Source: Microbispora hainanensis (GTDB taxonomy: Bacteria; Actinomycetota; Actinomycetes; Streptosporangiales; Streptosporangiaceae). From it: DNA of 64,000 bases. Positions within the stretch are counted from its first letter, which is position 1, and each line of letters starts with the position of its first letter. Shown one piece after another: positions 44,984 through 52,936 of the stretch. The position numbers and the translations under genes were made by a program. Below the pieces are notes generated by a model, which made no database searches, was not told the DNA's origin, and saw only the letters and a list, made by a program, of their open reading frames with translations. Location of the stretch: the NCBI RefSeq assembly GCF_006874475.1, contig NZ_VIRM01000025.1, forward strand, positions 55,873-119,872. The letters run 5' to 3'.

Positions 44984-46360
44984 TCACACGTCGGTGCGGT
45001 GGAGCCTGTTCTCCTTCACCTCGAAGCCGGCGATCGTCGTCAGCGGCGCGCCCGGACGGTCCACGAAGGCCACGGCCCGGTAGTCCGCCCGGAAGTTCTC
45101 CATGTCGGCCACGCAGGACACGTAGCCGTGGCGGCTGTCGAAGAACGCGATGTGCGGATTCAGCGAGAGGATCCCGCTCGCGTCGGTGATGCCCGGCATG
45201 CTTGTCACCGACGGCCCGACGAACTCGACCCCGAGGGCGCGCGAGGCCGGATCGGCCCAGTCGGCGCGCACGTCGCACGCGTACGCGCTGTGCACGTCGC
45301 CGCTCAGCACGACCATGCCCTCGGGGGCGGCGGCGAGCACGCGGGCCCGCGAGTCCGGGTAGCCGTCCCAGGCGTCGGCGCTGGCGGGTTCGAGCGGGAA
45401 CTTCCGCCGGGAGAAGAAGACCGCCTGCCCGAGCACCTTCCACCGGGCCGTCGATCCGCGCAGCCGGCCGGTCAGCCACCTCTCCTGCTCGGCGCCGAGC
45501 ATGTCGCGCCCCTCGCGATACTGCCGTGTGTCGGCGAGCAGGAAGTCGGCCACCCGGCCGTACGGCCGCCAGCGGTAGTTCTGCAGGGCGGAGCCGGACG
45601 GGTGGACGCGCAGCGGCTGGTGCTCGTAGTAGGCCTTGAACGCCGCGGCCCTGCGCTTGAGGAAGGCGGCGGGGCTGCCGCCGTCGCCGGGCAGCGCGCC
45701 CGCCCAGTTGTCGCGGACCTCGTGGTCGTCGGGGATCGCGACCCACGGCGCGGCGGCGTGGGCGGCCTGCAGGTCCGGGTCCATTTTGTAGCGGGCGTAG
45801 CGGTCGCGGTAGGCGCCGAGCGTCGTGCACTCGGCCATCGACTCCAGCGGGCGCACCCAGCGGCCCGGCTTGGGGTTCTTCGGCTTGCCGTACTCGTAGA
45901 TGTAGTCGCCGAGGTGGAGCACCAGGTCGGGGCGCTCGGCGGCGAGGTGGCGCAGCGCGGTGAAGTAGCCGTGCTCGTAACGCTGGCAGGAGACGAAGCA
46001 GAACCGGACGGGGGCGGTCGAATCGGGGGCGGGCGCGGTCCTGGTGCGGCCCACGGGGCTGACGTGCCCCTCGATGGAGAAGCGGTAGAAGTAGTCGGCC
46101 GCGGGCCGCAGCCCGGCGACGCGTACGTGCACGCTGTGCGCCCAGTCCGGCTGCGCGGGCGCGGTGCCCGACTGGACGATCCTCTTGAACTTCTCGTCCT
46201 CGGCGAGCTCCCACCGTACGCTCATCGCCCGGTTGGGCATGCCGCCGGGCTGTGTCGGATGCAGTGGCTCGGGGGCCAGGCGGGTCCACAGGATCACGCC
46301 GTCGGATAACGGCTCTCCTGATGCCACCCCCAAGGTGAACGGATACCCCATTTTCGCCAT
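44984..46360 (-). CDS. PhoD-like phosphodiesterase/alkaline phosphatase
   Basis: 458 residues. The opening PFTLGVASGEPLSDGVILWTRLAPEP is the N-terminal PhoD domain. The metallophosphatase part includes RFCFVSCQRYEHG, LHLGDYIYEYG, IPDDHEVRDNWAG and LSGDVHSAYACDV, supplying metal ligands (C, D, D, N, H). PhoD enzymes hydrolyse phosphate mono- and diesters with Fe/Ca. Most are Tat-exported, but here no signal peptide precedes the core: the protein starts only a few residues before it, and no in-frame extension restores one. It may be cytoplasmic. Confidence 0.9.
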   Translation of the reverse strand: MAKMGYPFTLGVASGEPLSDGVILWTRLAPEPLHPTQPGGMPNRAMSVRWELAEDEKFKRIVQSGTAPAQPDWAHSVHVRVAGLRPAADYFYRFSIEGHVSPVGRTRTAPAPDSTAPVRFCFVSCQRYEHGYFTALRHLAAERPDLVLHLGDYIYEYGKPKNPKPGRWVRPLESMAECTTLGAYRDRYARYKMDPDLQAAHAAAPWVAIPDDHEVRDNWAGALPGDGGSPAAFLKRRAAAFKAYYEHQPLRVHPSGSALQNYRWRPYGRVADFLLADTRQYREGRDMLGAEQERWLTGRLRGSTARWKVLGQAVFFSRRKFPLEPASADAWDGYPDSRARVLAAAPEGMVVLSGDVHSAYACDVRADWADPASRALGVEFVGPSVTSMPGITDASGILSLNPHIAFFDSRHGYVSCVADMENFRADYRAVAFVDRPGAPLTTIAGFEVKENRLHRTDV

Positions 46361-46455
46361 GGGTTCGATCCTGCCCTACCGATCCCGCCCATGCGGGGAG
46401 GTCGGACGAGGCGAGAATGTGAACAAGCTCTTGCTCGACGGCCATAATGGGAGCC

Positions 46456-47124
46456 GTGAACCAGCGTAAGGACTCCGGCGGCACGGCCGCGCCGGTCAGG
46501 GCGAAGCGGGGGACGGCGGGTTCGGCGTCCGAACGGCGCGACCACCTCGTCAAGCTCGCCGCCGAGTTGTTCGCACGCAAGGGCTTCCAGGCCACCACGG
46601 TGCGGGAGATCGCGCTGGAGGCGGGCATCCTGTCCGGCAGCCTCTACCACCACTTCGACTCCAAGGAGTCGATCGTCGACGAGGTGCTGCGCACCTTCCT
46701 CGAGGATCTGATCACCCGCTATCGCGGGGTGCTGGGCACGCACGCCGACCCGCGCTCGATCCTGGCGGAGATGGTCCGCATCGGCTTCGGCACGCTGGAG
46801 GACCACCGGGCGGCCATCACGGTCATGCAGAACGACTGGAACTACCTGCGCTCGCTGCCCGGCGACCGGTTCGACTACCTCGTGCGGGCCGAGGACGAGG
46901 TCGAGCGCATGTGGGTGGAGCAGATCACGAGCGGCCAGGCCGCCGGCCAGTTCCGTCCCGACGTCGATCCCAAGCTCACCTACCGGATGATCCGCGACAC
47001 GATCTGGGTGACCGTGCGCTGGTTCCGTCCCGGCGGCAGGCTCGACACCGACGCCCTGGCCGACCACTTCGTCAAGCTGCTGTTCGACGGCCTGGCGACC
47101 GGAGAACGGGCGAGCCAGCCGTGA
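46456..47124 (+). CDS. TetR family transcriptional regulator
   Basis: 222 residues. The helix-turn-helix region is RRDHLVKLAAELFARKGFQATTVREIALEAGILSGSLYHHFDSKESIVDEV, close to the KstR2/AcrR group. The ligand-binding helices have a conserved RFDYLVRAEDEVERMWVEQI stretch. CATAAT at 46442-46447 lies seven bases before GTG 46456, suggesting a leaderless start; ATG 46447 is the alternative. The stop overlaps the start of the AlkD-like gene (TGATG), so the two are translated together. Confidence 0.9.
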   Translation: MNQRKDSGGTAAPVRAKRGTAGSASERRDHLVKLAAELFARKGFQATTVREIALEAGILSGSLYHHFDSKESIVDEVLRTFLEDLITRYRGVLGTHADPRSILAEMVRIGFGTLEDHRAAITVMQNDWNYLRSLPGDRFDYLVRAEDEVERMWVEQITSGQAAGQFRPDVDPKLTYRMIRDTIWVTVRWFRPGGRLDTDALADHFVKLLFDGLATGERASQP

Positions 47125-47804
47125 TGACACTTCTCAAGGCCGTACGGCTCACGCTGACCGAGCTCGCCGACCCCGCCCGCGCCGAGGGCATGCGGTCGTA
47201 CATGAAGTCGGACATGCCGTTCCTCGGGGTGACGGCGGTGCCGCGGCGGGCGGCGCTGCGCAAGGTCTTCACCGAGCACCGGCTCGACAGCGCCCCCGAG
47301 TGGCGCAGGGCGGTGCTGGCGCTGTGGCGCGAGGCGGAATACCGCGAGGAGCGCTACGCCGCCATCGAGCTGTCCGCGCACCGCTTCTACCGGTCCTGGC
47401 AGACGCTCTACACGATCCCGATGTACGAGGAGATGATCGTCACCGGGGCGTGGTGGGACCTGGTGGACGACATCGCCGTGCACCGGATCGGCACGCTGCT
47501 GCGGCTGTATCCCGAGAGCATGCGCCGCATGGTGCTGGAGTGGGCGCACGACCCCGACCTGTGGAAGCGGCGCACCGCCATCCTGTGCCAGAACTCCTTC
47601 AAGGACCGCACCGACGTCCACCTGCTCTACGCCTGCATCGAGCCCAGCCTGTCGGACACCGACTTCTTCGCCCGCAAGGCGATCGGCTGGGCGCTGCGGG
47701 AGTACGCGAAGACCAACCCACAGGAGGTGCTCCGCTACGTGAAGCACCAGGGCCTCAGCGGGCTGAGCCGCCGCGAGGCGCTGCGCAACGTCCCCGACGC
47801 GTAA
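47124..47804 (+). CDS. DNA alkylation repair protein, AlkD-like
   Basis: 226 residues of HEAT-like helical repeats. Residues known to matter in Bacillus AlkD are recognisable: the Trp-Asp pair in TGAWWDLVDDI, Arg in WKRRTAILCQ, and Trp in KAIGWALREYAK. AlkD excises bulky cationic N3- and N7-alkyl purines without flipping the base. Its start overlaps the TetR stop, which is an unusual partnership for a glycosylase. The stop TAA is the first element of a 14-bp tandem repeat. Confidence 0.92.
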   Translation: MTLLKAVRLTLTELADPARAEGMRSYMKSDMPFLGVTAVPRRAALRKVFTEHRLDSAPEWRRAVLALWREAEYREERYAAIELSAHRFYRSWQTLYTIPMYEEMIVTGAWWDLVDDIAVHRIGTLLRLYPESMRRMVLEWAHDPDLWKRRTAILCQNSFKDRTDVHLLYACIEPSLSDTDFFARKAIGWALREYAKTNPQEVLRYVKHQGLSGLSRREALRNVPDA

Positions 47805-47884
47805 GGGCCGGCGCGTAAGGGCCGGCGCGTAAGGGCCGGCGCGTAAGGTCCGGCGCGTAAGGTCCGGCGCGTAGAGGTCGGCGT
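47801..47884. repeat. Six 14-bp tandem repeats beginning at the AlkD stop codon
   Basis: Three units of GTAAGGGCCGGCGC, two of GTAAGGTCCGGCGC and one of GTAGAGGTCGGCGT follow each other. The TAA of the first unit is the AlkD stop. Because 14 is not a multiple of three, the next TAA units place stops in all three forward frames. Confidence 0.9.
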
Positions 47885-47891
47885 GTGAGGG

Positions 47892-48548
47892 TCAGTCTCC
47901 GAGGAGCCAGCGCGCGGCCCGCCGGAGCAGCGTGCGGCGCACCGGGTGGGCGTACGACCGGGTGTCGTGGCCGAGCGCGTCGTACACGACCCTGCCGCCC
48001 GCCACGGTCCTCGCCCACAGCAGGGGCTGGTCCCCCGAGTGCGCCAGCGGCTCCACGTCCGGGAGGACGTCGAGGTCGGTGTAGACCTCGTCGGTCACCT
48101 CGAAGTCGCTCACGCCGTCGACGATCGGGTGGCCGGCGCCGAGCCGGATCTTCGCCGGGCCGATCGGCGGGTGGTAGGACCGGCCCCACCTCCACGCCCC
48201 ACCGACGATCTCGGCCCACTCGGGCCAGTCGTCGAAGCAGAGCGAGGCGGTGTGCACGGCGAGCAGCCCGCCGCCCCTCGCGAGGTGGTCGAGCACCGTC
48301 CGCCTCACGGAGTCGGGCGTCTGGAAGCGCCGGCGGTCCCGCTCGTCCGCGAAGTCGTCGCCGTCCATCGTCCAGCGGAACGCGTTGACCGTGATGAGGC
48401 CGACCGGCGGGGGCGAGGTCAGGGCGCCTGCGAGGTCTTCGGTGATCTCCGACTCGACGCCGATCCCGGCGAGCACGTCCGCGAGGGCGGCCGAGGTGGC
48501 CGGGAAGTCGTGCGCCACTCCCCCGGACACGATGAGGTTGCGCGGCAT
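47892..48548 (-). CDS. ThuA-like domain protein
   Basis: 218 residues. The glutamine-amidotransferase-like ThuA fold is indicated by NLIVSGGVAHDFPATSAALADVL, GLLAVHTASLCFDDWPEWAEIVGGAWRWGRSYHPPIGP and LLWARTVAGGRVVYDALGHDTRSYAHP. ThuA proteins are linked to sugar (trehalose) metabolism but their reaction is unproven. ATG 48548 was chosen because AAGGTG is correctly spaced. It starts 10 bases after the TetR stop, forming an operon with it. Confidence 0.85.
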   Translation of the reverse strand: MPRNLIVSGGVAHDFPATSAALADVLAGIGVESEITEDLAGALTSPPPVGLITVNAFRWTMDGDDFADERDRRRFQTPDSVRRTVLDHLARGGGLLAVHTASLCFDDWPEWAEIVGGAWRWGRSYHPPIGPAKIRLGAGHPIVDGVSDFEVTDEVYTDLDVLPDVEPLAHSGDQPLLWARTVAGGRVVYDALGHDTRSYAHPVRRTLLRRAARWLLGD

Positions 48549-48558
48549 GACAAGCACC

Positions 48559-49197
48559 TTAGGGCGTGTCAGGCACTCCCTTGGGCCGGCTCCGGGGCGC
48601 CGGATCGCGAGGGCCCGCGCCTCCCAGGATCGCCGCCACCAGGTCGGCGGCGGCGTCCTCGTCCGTGCCGAGGTCGGTGAGGCCGCCGACGAGGCTCACG
48701 ACGACCGCCCGGTGGAAGCAGGCACCCAGCAGCAGCGCCGCCGCGGCGTCGGGCTTCGTCCCCGCGGGGAACCTGCCCAGCCGCTGCTCCTCGGCGAGAT
48801 GACGGCCGAGGACCGCGATGGGTATGTGCGGACCGCCGCCGGTGCCGGCGAGCATCTCCCTGAAGCCCGCCCGCAGCGAGGCCTCCGCGAGCAGGCCGGC
48901 GATGAGCGGCAGCGACCTGCCGAAGTATCGGATCGCGGCCACGGCGAACTCCTGCAGGCTCGCGGCCGGGTCCCCCTCCCCCAGCGTCGCGCGCAACCGG
49001 GCCACCGCGGGAGCCAGGGCGGGCATCTGCTCCAGTAGCACGGCGAGGAAGAGCTCCTCCTTGCGGCCGAAGTGCTTGTAAAGCAGCGCCTCGGAGCAGC
49101 CGGCCGCCTTGGCTATCTCCTTGGTCGTCGCTCTGGCCGCGCCGAGCTCACGGATGACCTCGTCGGCAGCGCCGATGATGCGTTCGCGGGTTCCCAT
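48559..49197 (-). CDS. TetR family transcriptional regulator
   Basis: 212 residues. The DNA-binding domain is RERIIGAADEVIRELGAARATTKEIAKAAGCSEALLYKHFGRKEELFLAVL, a standard TetR helix-turn-helix. The rest is Ala-rich helical ligand-binding domain. The tail is basic and Pro-rich. Two palindromes in the upstream gap are its probable operators. It is transcribed with the ThuA-like gene downstream. Confidence 0.93.
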   Translation of the reverse strand: MGTRERIIGAADEVIRELGAARATTKEIAKAAGCSEALLYKHFGRKEELFLAVLLEQMPALAPAVARLRATLGEGDPAASLQEFAVAAIRYFGRSLPLIAGLLAEASLRAGFREMLAGTGGGPHIPIAVLGRHLAEEQRLGRFPAGTKPDAAAALLLGACFHRAVVVSLVGGLTDLGTDEDAAADLVAAILGGAGPRDPAPRSRPKGVPDTP

Positions 49198-49222
49198 CGC
49201 CGGGCGCGCCTCCGCTTGACAG

Positions 49223-49264
49223 GTGAGTGGACGCTCACCGTGCTAGGGGTGAGTAAACACTCAC
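49223..49264. promoter_or_regulatory. Two TetR operator-like palindromes
   Basis: GTGAGTGGACGCTCAC (49223-49238) and GTGAGTAAACACTCAC (49249-49264) share GTGAGT/ACTCAC-type arms and are 26 bases apart. They lie 26-67 bases upstream of the TetR start. A TTGACA (49216-49221) on the plus strand could belong to a divergent promoter, but no real gene follows it. Confidence 0.65.
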
Positions 49265-49331
49265 TCACCAACACCGTCCGGCGCATGATCGCCGTCGCCT
49301 ACTGACGGATCGGCCGCCGCACCGGCGGATG

Positions 49332-49796
49332 TCACACCACGCTGTCACCCTGGGGCCGGCGGGAACGCCGGGCGTCCACGTTGCCGGTCAGGGTCGTGAG
49401 GATGCCGGGGAGTTCCGCCACGGTTTCGGCGGGCAGACCGGCCACGGTCTCCTCCGCCAGGGCACACCACAGGTGCTTGACCTGGCCGGCCAGCGCCTTG
49501 CCGCTGTCGGTGAGTTCCACGATGCTGGCGCGCCTGTCAGAGGGGGCGGGCCTGCGGCGGATGTGGCCGGCGGCTTCGAGCTTGCGCGTCATGAGCGTGA
49601 CGCTGGGCGGCTCACAGCCGAGCGCCTCGCTGAGCTGGGACTGGATCGCCGGGCCGCTCCGCGCGAGTTCGAGCAGGAGCGCCTCCTGGCCGGGATGCAG
49701 CCCGAGCGGAGCCAGCAGCGCGGCGGCCCTGGCCCGGTGGCGCAGGCTCAGCAGGCGGATGGCCTGGTTGAGGGCGTCGGCTTGCTCGAAGTCCAT
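49332..49796 (-). CDS. MarR family transcriptional regulator
   Basis: 154 residues. The winged-helix region is IQSQLSEALGCEPPSVTLMTRKLEAAGHIRRRPAPSDRRASIVELTDSGKAL, with the DRR wing signature. ATG 49796 has AAGGAGA upstream; an in-frame extension to 49928 crosses the operators and has no family resemblance. It is divergent from wrbA and the MFS exporter and probably represses both. The C-terminus is basic. Confidence 0.92.
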   Translation of the reverse strand: MDFEQADALNQAIRLLSLRHRARAAALLAPLGLHPGQEALLLELARSGPAIQSQLSEALGCEPPSVTLMTRKLEAAGHIRRRPAPSDRRASIVELTDSGKALAGQVKHLWCALAEETVAGLPAETVAELPGILTTLTGNVDARRSRRPQGDSVV

Positions 49797-49805
49797 GGAC
49801 TCTCC

Positions 49806-49848
49806 TTGACACCATCGATCATTATGCGCATAACTATTATGCGCATAA
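49806..49848 (+). promoter_or_regulatory. wrbA promoter overlapped by two MarR-type operators
   Basis: TTGACA (49806-49811) and CATAAC (49829-49834) are spaced 17 bases, a consensus-like promoter for wrbA. TTATGCGCATAA, a perfect palindrome, occurs at 49822-49833 over the -10 box and again at 49837-49848, 15 bases apart. The adjacent MarR protein is the expected ligand of both. Confidence 0.75.
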
Positions 49849-49877
49849 CCAATTCTATGACATCGAGGAGCCCGGAC

Positions 49878-50555
49878 ATGACCGTGAAGGTCGCCGTCAT
49901 CTACTACAGCGCGACAGGCAGTGTTCACTCGCTCGCGCGGGCCGTCGCCGAGGGCGCCGTCTCGGCCGGAGCCGAAGTGCGGCTGCGGCGGGTCGCCGAG
50001 CTGGCGCCCGACAGCGCGATCGACCAGAACCCGTCATGGCGGCGGCACGCCGATGCCGCCGCCACGGTCACGGAGGCGTCGGTCGAGGACCTGGCGTGGG
50101 CCGACGCGTTCGCGTTCGGCACGCCGACCCGGTTCGGCACGCCGGCCGCACAGCTCAAGCAGTTCATCGACCAGGCCGGCGGGCTCTGGCGGGAAGGAAA
50201 ACTGGCGGACAAGCCGGTGACGGCCTTCACCTCGGCCTACAACCGGCACGGCGGCGGCGAGGCCACGATCCTGTCTCTGGCCAACGTCTTCTATCACTGG
50301 GGAGCGCTGATCGTGCCGACCGGATACACCGATCCGGCCGTGTACGCCGCCGGCGGCAACCCGTACGGCACCTCGATGACCGGCCCCGCCGCGGACGGCC
50401 CGGACACCGCGACGCTGGAGGCCGCCAGGCACCAGGGACGGAGGCTGGCCCGGATCGCGATCCGGCTGCTGGAGGGCGACCGCACCGCCGACGCCACCGC
50501 GACGGGCGGATACGCCCGCGACGCCCTGGCCGCGACGACCTCCCCGAGCGCGTGA
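49878..50555 (+). CDS. WrbA-type NAD(P)H:quinone oxidoreductase
   Basis: 225 residues, flavodoxin fold. The FMN phosphate loop is VIYYSATGSVHSLARAVAEGA, the second loop is AFGTPTRFGTPAAQLKQFIDQAGGLW, and the WrbA-type end includes YNRHGGGEATILSLANVFYHWGALIVPTGYTDP and NPYGTS. WrbA enzymes reduce quinones by two electrons and protect against redox cyclers. ATG 49878 follows GAGGAG. It lies between the MarR regulator and an MFS exporter, suggesting a quinone or drug detoxification cluster. An Ala/Thr tail precedes an 18-bp repeat array. Confidence 0.93.
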   Translation: MTVKVAVIYYSATGSVHSLARAVAEGAVSAGAEVRLRRVAELAPDSAIDQNPSWRRHADAAATVTEASVEDLAWADAFAFGTPTRFGTPAAQLKQFIDQAGGLWREGKLADKPVTAFTSAYNRHGGGEATILSLANVFYHWGALIVPTGYTDPAVYAAGGNPYGTSMTGPAADGPDTATLEAARHQGRRLARIAIRLLEGDRTADATATGGYARDALAATTSPSA

Positions 50556-50697
50556 GAGACGGCGTCCGGCAAGAGAACGGCGTCCGGCAAGAGAACGGCG
50601 TCCGGCGAGAAAACGGCGTCCGGCGAGAAAACGGCGTCCGGCGAGAAAACGGCGTCCGGCGAGAAAACGACGTCCGGCGGGGAGACGGCACCTGGCG
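50554..50697. repeat. Eight 18-bp tandem repeats after the wrbA stop codon
   Basis: Units start with GAGAGACGGCGTCCGGCA and continue mostly as AGAAAACGGCGTCCGGCG, drifting toward the right end. The first unit overlaps the wrbA TGA. The array fills nearly the whole gap to the MFS start and stays open in the MFS frame, where it would read RRENGV units. No ribosome site supports translation through it. Confidence 0.9.
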
Positions 50698-50710
50698 AGG
50701 GGAAGCGGCG

Positions 50711-52144
50711 GTGACAAGCGCCGATACGGCACCTCGGCCTGCCGGGCCGCACGCCGCCCCCGCCCTGTGGGTCATGGCGCTGGCGTGCGCCTGTCAGTTC
50801 ATGGTCATCCTGGACTCGTCCATCGTCAATCTCGCCCTTCCCTCGATCCGCGAAGAGCTCGGCTTCACGCCCACCGGCCTGGCCTGGGTGGTGAACGGCT
50901 ACCTGCTCACCTTCGCCGGTTTCATGCTGCCGGGTGGTCGCGCGGCCGATCTGTTCGGCCCGCGGCGGATGCTGGTCGCCGGGCTGGTGTTGTTCTCCGC
51001 GCCGAGCCTGGCCGGTGGCCTGGCGGCCGCTCCGCAGGTCCTGGTGGCGGCCCGCGCCGTGCAGGGCGTCGGAGCCGCCCTGATGGCCCCGGCGACGCTG
51101 GCCGTGATCAACACCTCCTTCGCCGAGCCGAACGCCCGCGCCAGGGCGTTCGGCGCATGGTCCGCCGCGGGCGGGTTGGGCGGAATGGCCGGCGCGATCG
51201 CCGGCGGTGCCATCACCACCGGCCTGTCGTGGCGCTGGGTGTTCCTCATCAACGTGCCGATCGGCGCGGCGCTGATCGTCGTGGCCGTGACGACGCTGGC
51301 CGGCATGCGTACCGGCCGGCGGGAATCGCTCGACCTCGCCGGCGCGGTCACCGGGACGGCCGGGCTGGCCGCGCTGGTCTACGGGGTCATGCAGACCGCC
51401 GATCACGGCTGGACGTCGGCGCGGGCCGCCGGGCCGGTCGTGGCGGGCCTGCTGCTCCTCGTCGTCTTCACCGTGGTGGAGGCGCGTCTCGCCACCCGGC
51501 CGATGATGCCCCTGCGGCTATTCCGGGTGCGCGGGGTGGCCGTCGGAGACGGCATGCTGCTGCTGTTCGGCGCCATTCCCATCGCCATGTGGTATTTCAC
51601 GTCGCTCTTCCTGCAGAACGTCCTCGGCCACAGCGCCCTGCGGGCCGGGCTGGAGCAGACGCCCGCGGCGGTGACGTTCCTGGTGATCGCACGGTGGGCC
51701 GCCCCGCTGCTGCCGCGCATCGGTGTCCGGTCACTCGTGCTGACCGGGGGCGCCTGCTTCGTGGCCGGTTTCGGCTGGCTCGCCCAGGCCCACGCCGGCG
51801 GCGGCTACCTCACCGGCGTGCTCGGGCCCACGCTGCTCGTCGCGACCGGCATCGGGCTCACCTTCCCCACCCTCATGGCCGCGGCCACCGCGGACGTCGC
51901 CGAGGGTGACGCGGGGATCGTCGGCGGCCTGGCCACCACCGCGAGCCAGGTAGGCGGGTCGATCGGCCTGGCGGTGCTCGCGACGGCCGCCGGCGCCAGA
52001 ACCGCGTCGGAGGCCGGCGGGAGCCCCTCTCCCGAAGCCCTCGCCTCCGGCCACGATCTGGTCTTTCTCATCGCGGCCGGGCTCGGTCTGGTCATCGCGT
52101 CGGGGGGCATGCTGCTGCCACGGCACCGCCGCGACCGACGGTGA
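50711..52144 (+). CDS. DHA2 family MFS multidrug exporter
   Basis: 477 residues with 14 predicted helices. Motif D1 in helix 1 reads FMVILDSSIVNLALPSI, motif A is GGRAADLFGPRRML, and motif C is GGLGGMAGAIAGG in helix 5. These place it in the EmrB/QacA drug:proton antiporter family. GTG 50711 follows GAGGGGAAG. It is downstream of wrbA under MarR control and probably expels the compound that inactivates MarR. The frame could extend upstream through the repeat array, which I consider non-coding. Confidence 0.93.
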   Translation: MTSADTAPRPAGPHAAPALWVMALACACQFMVILDSSIVNLALPSIREELGFTPTGLAWVVNGYLLTFAGFMLPGGRAADLFGPRRMLVAGLVLFSAPSLAGGLAAAPQVLVAARAVQGVGAALMAPATLAVINTSFAEPNARARAFGAWSAAGGLGGMAGAIAGGAITTGLSWRWVFLINVPIGAALIVVAVTTLAGMRTGRRESLDLAGAVTGTAGLAALVYGVMQTADHGWTSARAAGPVVAGLLLLVVFTVVEARLATRPMMPLRLFRVRGVAVGDGMLLLFGAIPIAMWYFTSLFLQNVLGHSALRAGLEQTPAAVTFLVIARWAAPLLPRIGVRSLVLTGGACFVAGFGWLAQAHAGGGYLTGVLGPTLLVATGIGLTFPTLMAAATADVAEGDAGIVGGLATTASQVGGSIGLAVLATAAGARTASEAGGSPSPEALASGHDLVFLIAAGLGLVIASGGMLLPRHRRDRR

Positions 52145-52180
52145 TCGACGGTGATCGACGGTCATCGAGGGTGATCGGCC
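52131..52180. repeat. Five 10-bp tandem repeats at the MFS stop codon
   Basis: GCGACCGACG, GTGATCGACG (twice), GTCATCGAGG and GTGATCGGCC follow in register. The MFS stop TGA is inside the second unit, and the 10-base period brings further TGA codons into other frames. Confidence 0.8.
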
Positions 52181-52347
52181 CCAGAGCGCCTCCCGTGAAG
52201 GACCTGACTCCGGCGGCCGCCCCCGCCGCCCCGTCGCCCCGGACCCCGCAACCGGCCGCTGCCACCGGACCCTGTTGCCGGGCCTGGCCGCCGGGACGTG
52301 CCGCCGGGACCTGGTCTCCGGATCCGGCGGTCCTGGCCGGGAGGCGC

Positions 52348-52860
52348 TCAGACGCACTCGCCGGCGCGGTCGCCCAGCGCGATCAGGACGTCCCTGAGCT
52401 GGTCGGCCAGGGCGCGCACGGCCGTTTCGGGCACGTCGGCCAGCAGCTCCCGGTGCGCCTCGGTCGTGGCCAGCGACACCTCCTCGGCCTTCTCGACGCC
52501 GAGCGGCGTGAGCCGCACCCACGAGCTGCGCCCGTCCGCCGGATCGGGCTCCCGCTCCACCAGCCCCGCGGCGACCAGCCGCTGCAGAATGTTGCTCGTC
52601 CCCCCGGTCGTGAGCATCAGGTGGGAGGCGAGCCTGCTCGGCTTGAGCCGGTATGGCCGGCCGGCCCTTCGGAGGGTGGCGAGCACGTCGAACTCCGCGT
52701 ACGTCAGGCCGTGGCGGCCGAGCACCGCCTGCGTGACCTCCTCGATGCGGGCCTTGAGCAGGCTGACGCGCTTGACGATCTCCAACTGGACGGTGGCCGC
52801 CTCCGGCAGTTCGGCCCGCCACCCTTCGATCATCTCGTCGACCCGGTCCCGCTGTCGCAT
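52348..52860 (-). CDS. MarR family transcriptional regulator
   Basis: 170 residues, longer N-terminal helix than usual. The DNA-binding part is LTYAEFDVLATLRRAGRPYRLKPSRLASHLMLTTGGTSNILQRLVAAGLVEREPDPADGRSSWVRLTPLG, with the D-x-R wing. No ribosome site precedes ATG 52860; TAGGCT seven bases upstream points to a leaderless start. It is divergent from the amidohydrolase, its probable target. Confidence 0.92.
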   Translation of the reverse strand: MRQRDRVDEMIEGWRAELPEAATVQLEIVKRVSLLKARIEEVTQAVLGRHGLTYAEFDVLATLRRAGRPYRLKPSRLASHLMLTTGGTSNILQRLVAAGLVEREPDPADGRSSWVRLTPLGVEKAEEVSLATTEAHRELLADVPETAVRALADQLRDVLIALGDRAGECV

Positions 52861-52901
52861 GGGCTTGAGCCTAGTCCCTCACCCTGATACCTTTCCAAAA
52901 A

Positions 52902-52915
52902 GCTTTATTGAAAGC
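52902..52915. promoter_or_regulatory. Operator-like dyad between MarR and amidohydrolase
   Basis: GCTTT-ATTG-AAAGC is an inverted repeat in a locally AT-rich gap. Outer arms CTTTCC (near 52891) and GGAAAG (near 52921) form a second nested dyad. The gap is 76 bases, so a bound MarR dimer would cover both promoters. Confidence 0.5.
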
Positions 52916-52936
52916 ATTCAGGAAAGAGGTTCTCGC

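Noticed and set aside
49249..49305. An 18-codon plus-strand ORF behind TTGACA
   Set aside because: It is made largely of the TetR operator, has no ribosome site, and its promoter spacing is poor. It may be a trace of a deleted divergent gene, but that cannot be shown.
50554..50710. N-terminal extension of the MFS exporter through the 18-bp repeats
   Set aside because: The frame is open only because the unit is a multiple of three. GTG 50711 has a ribosome-site-like GAGGGGAAG, and an Arg/Asn/Glu repeat tail is not found in this family.
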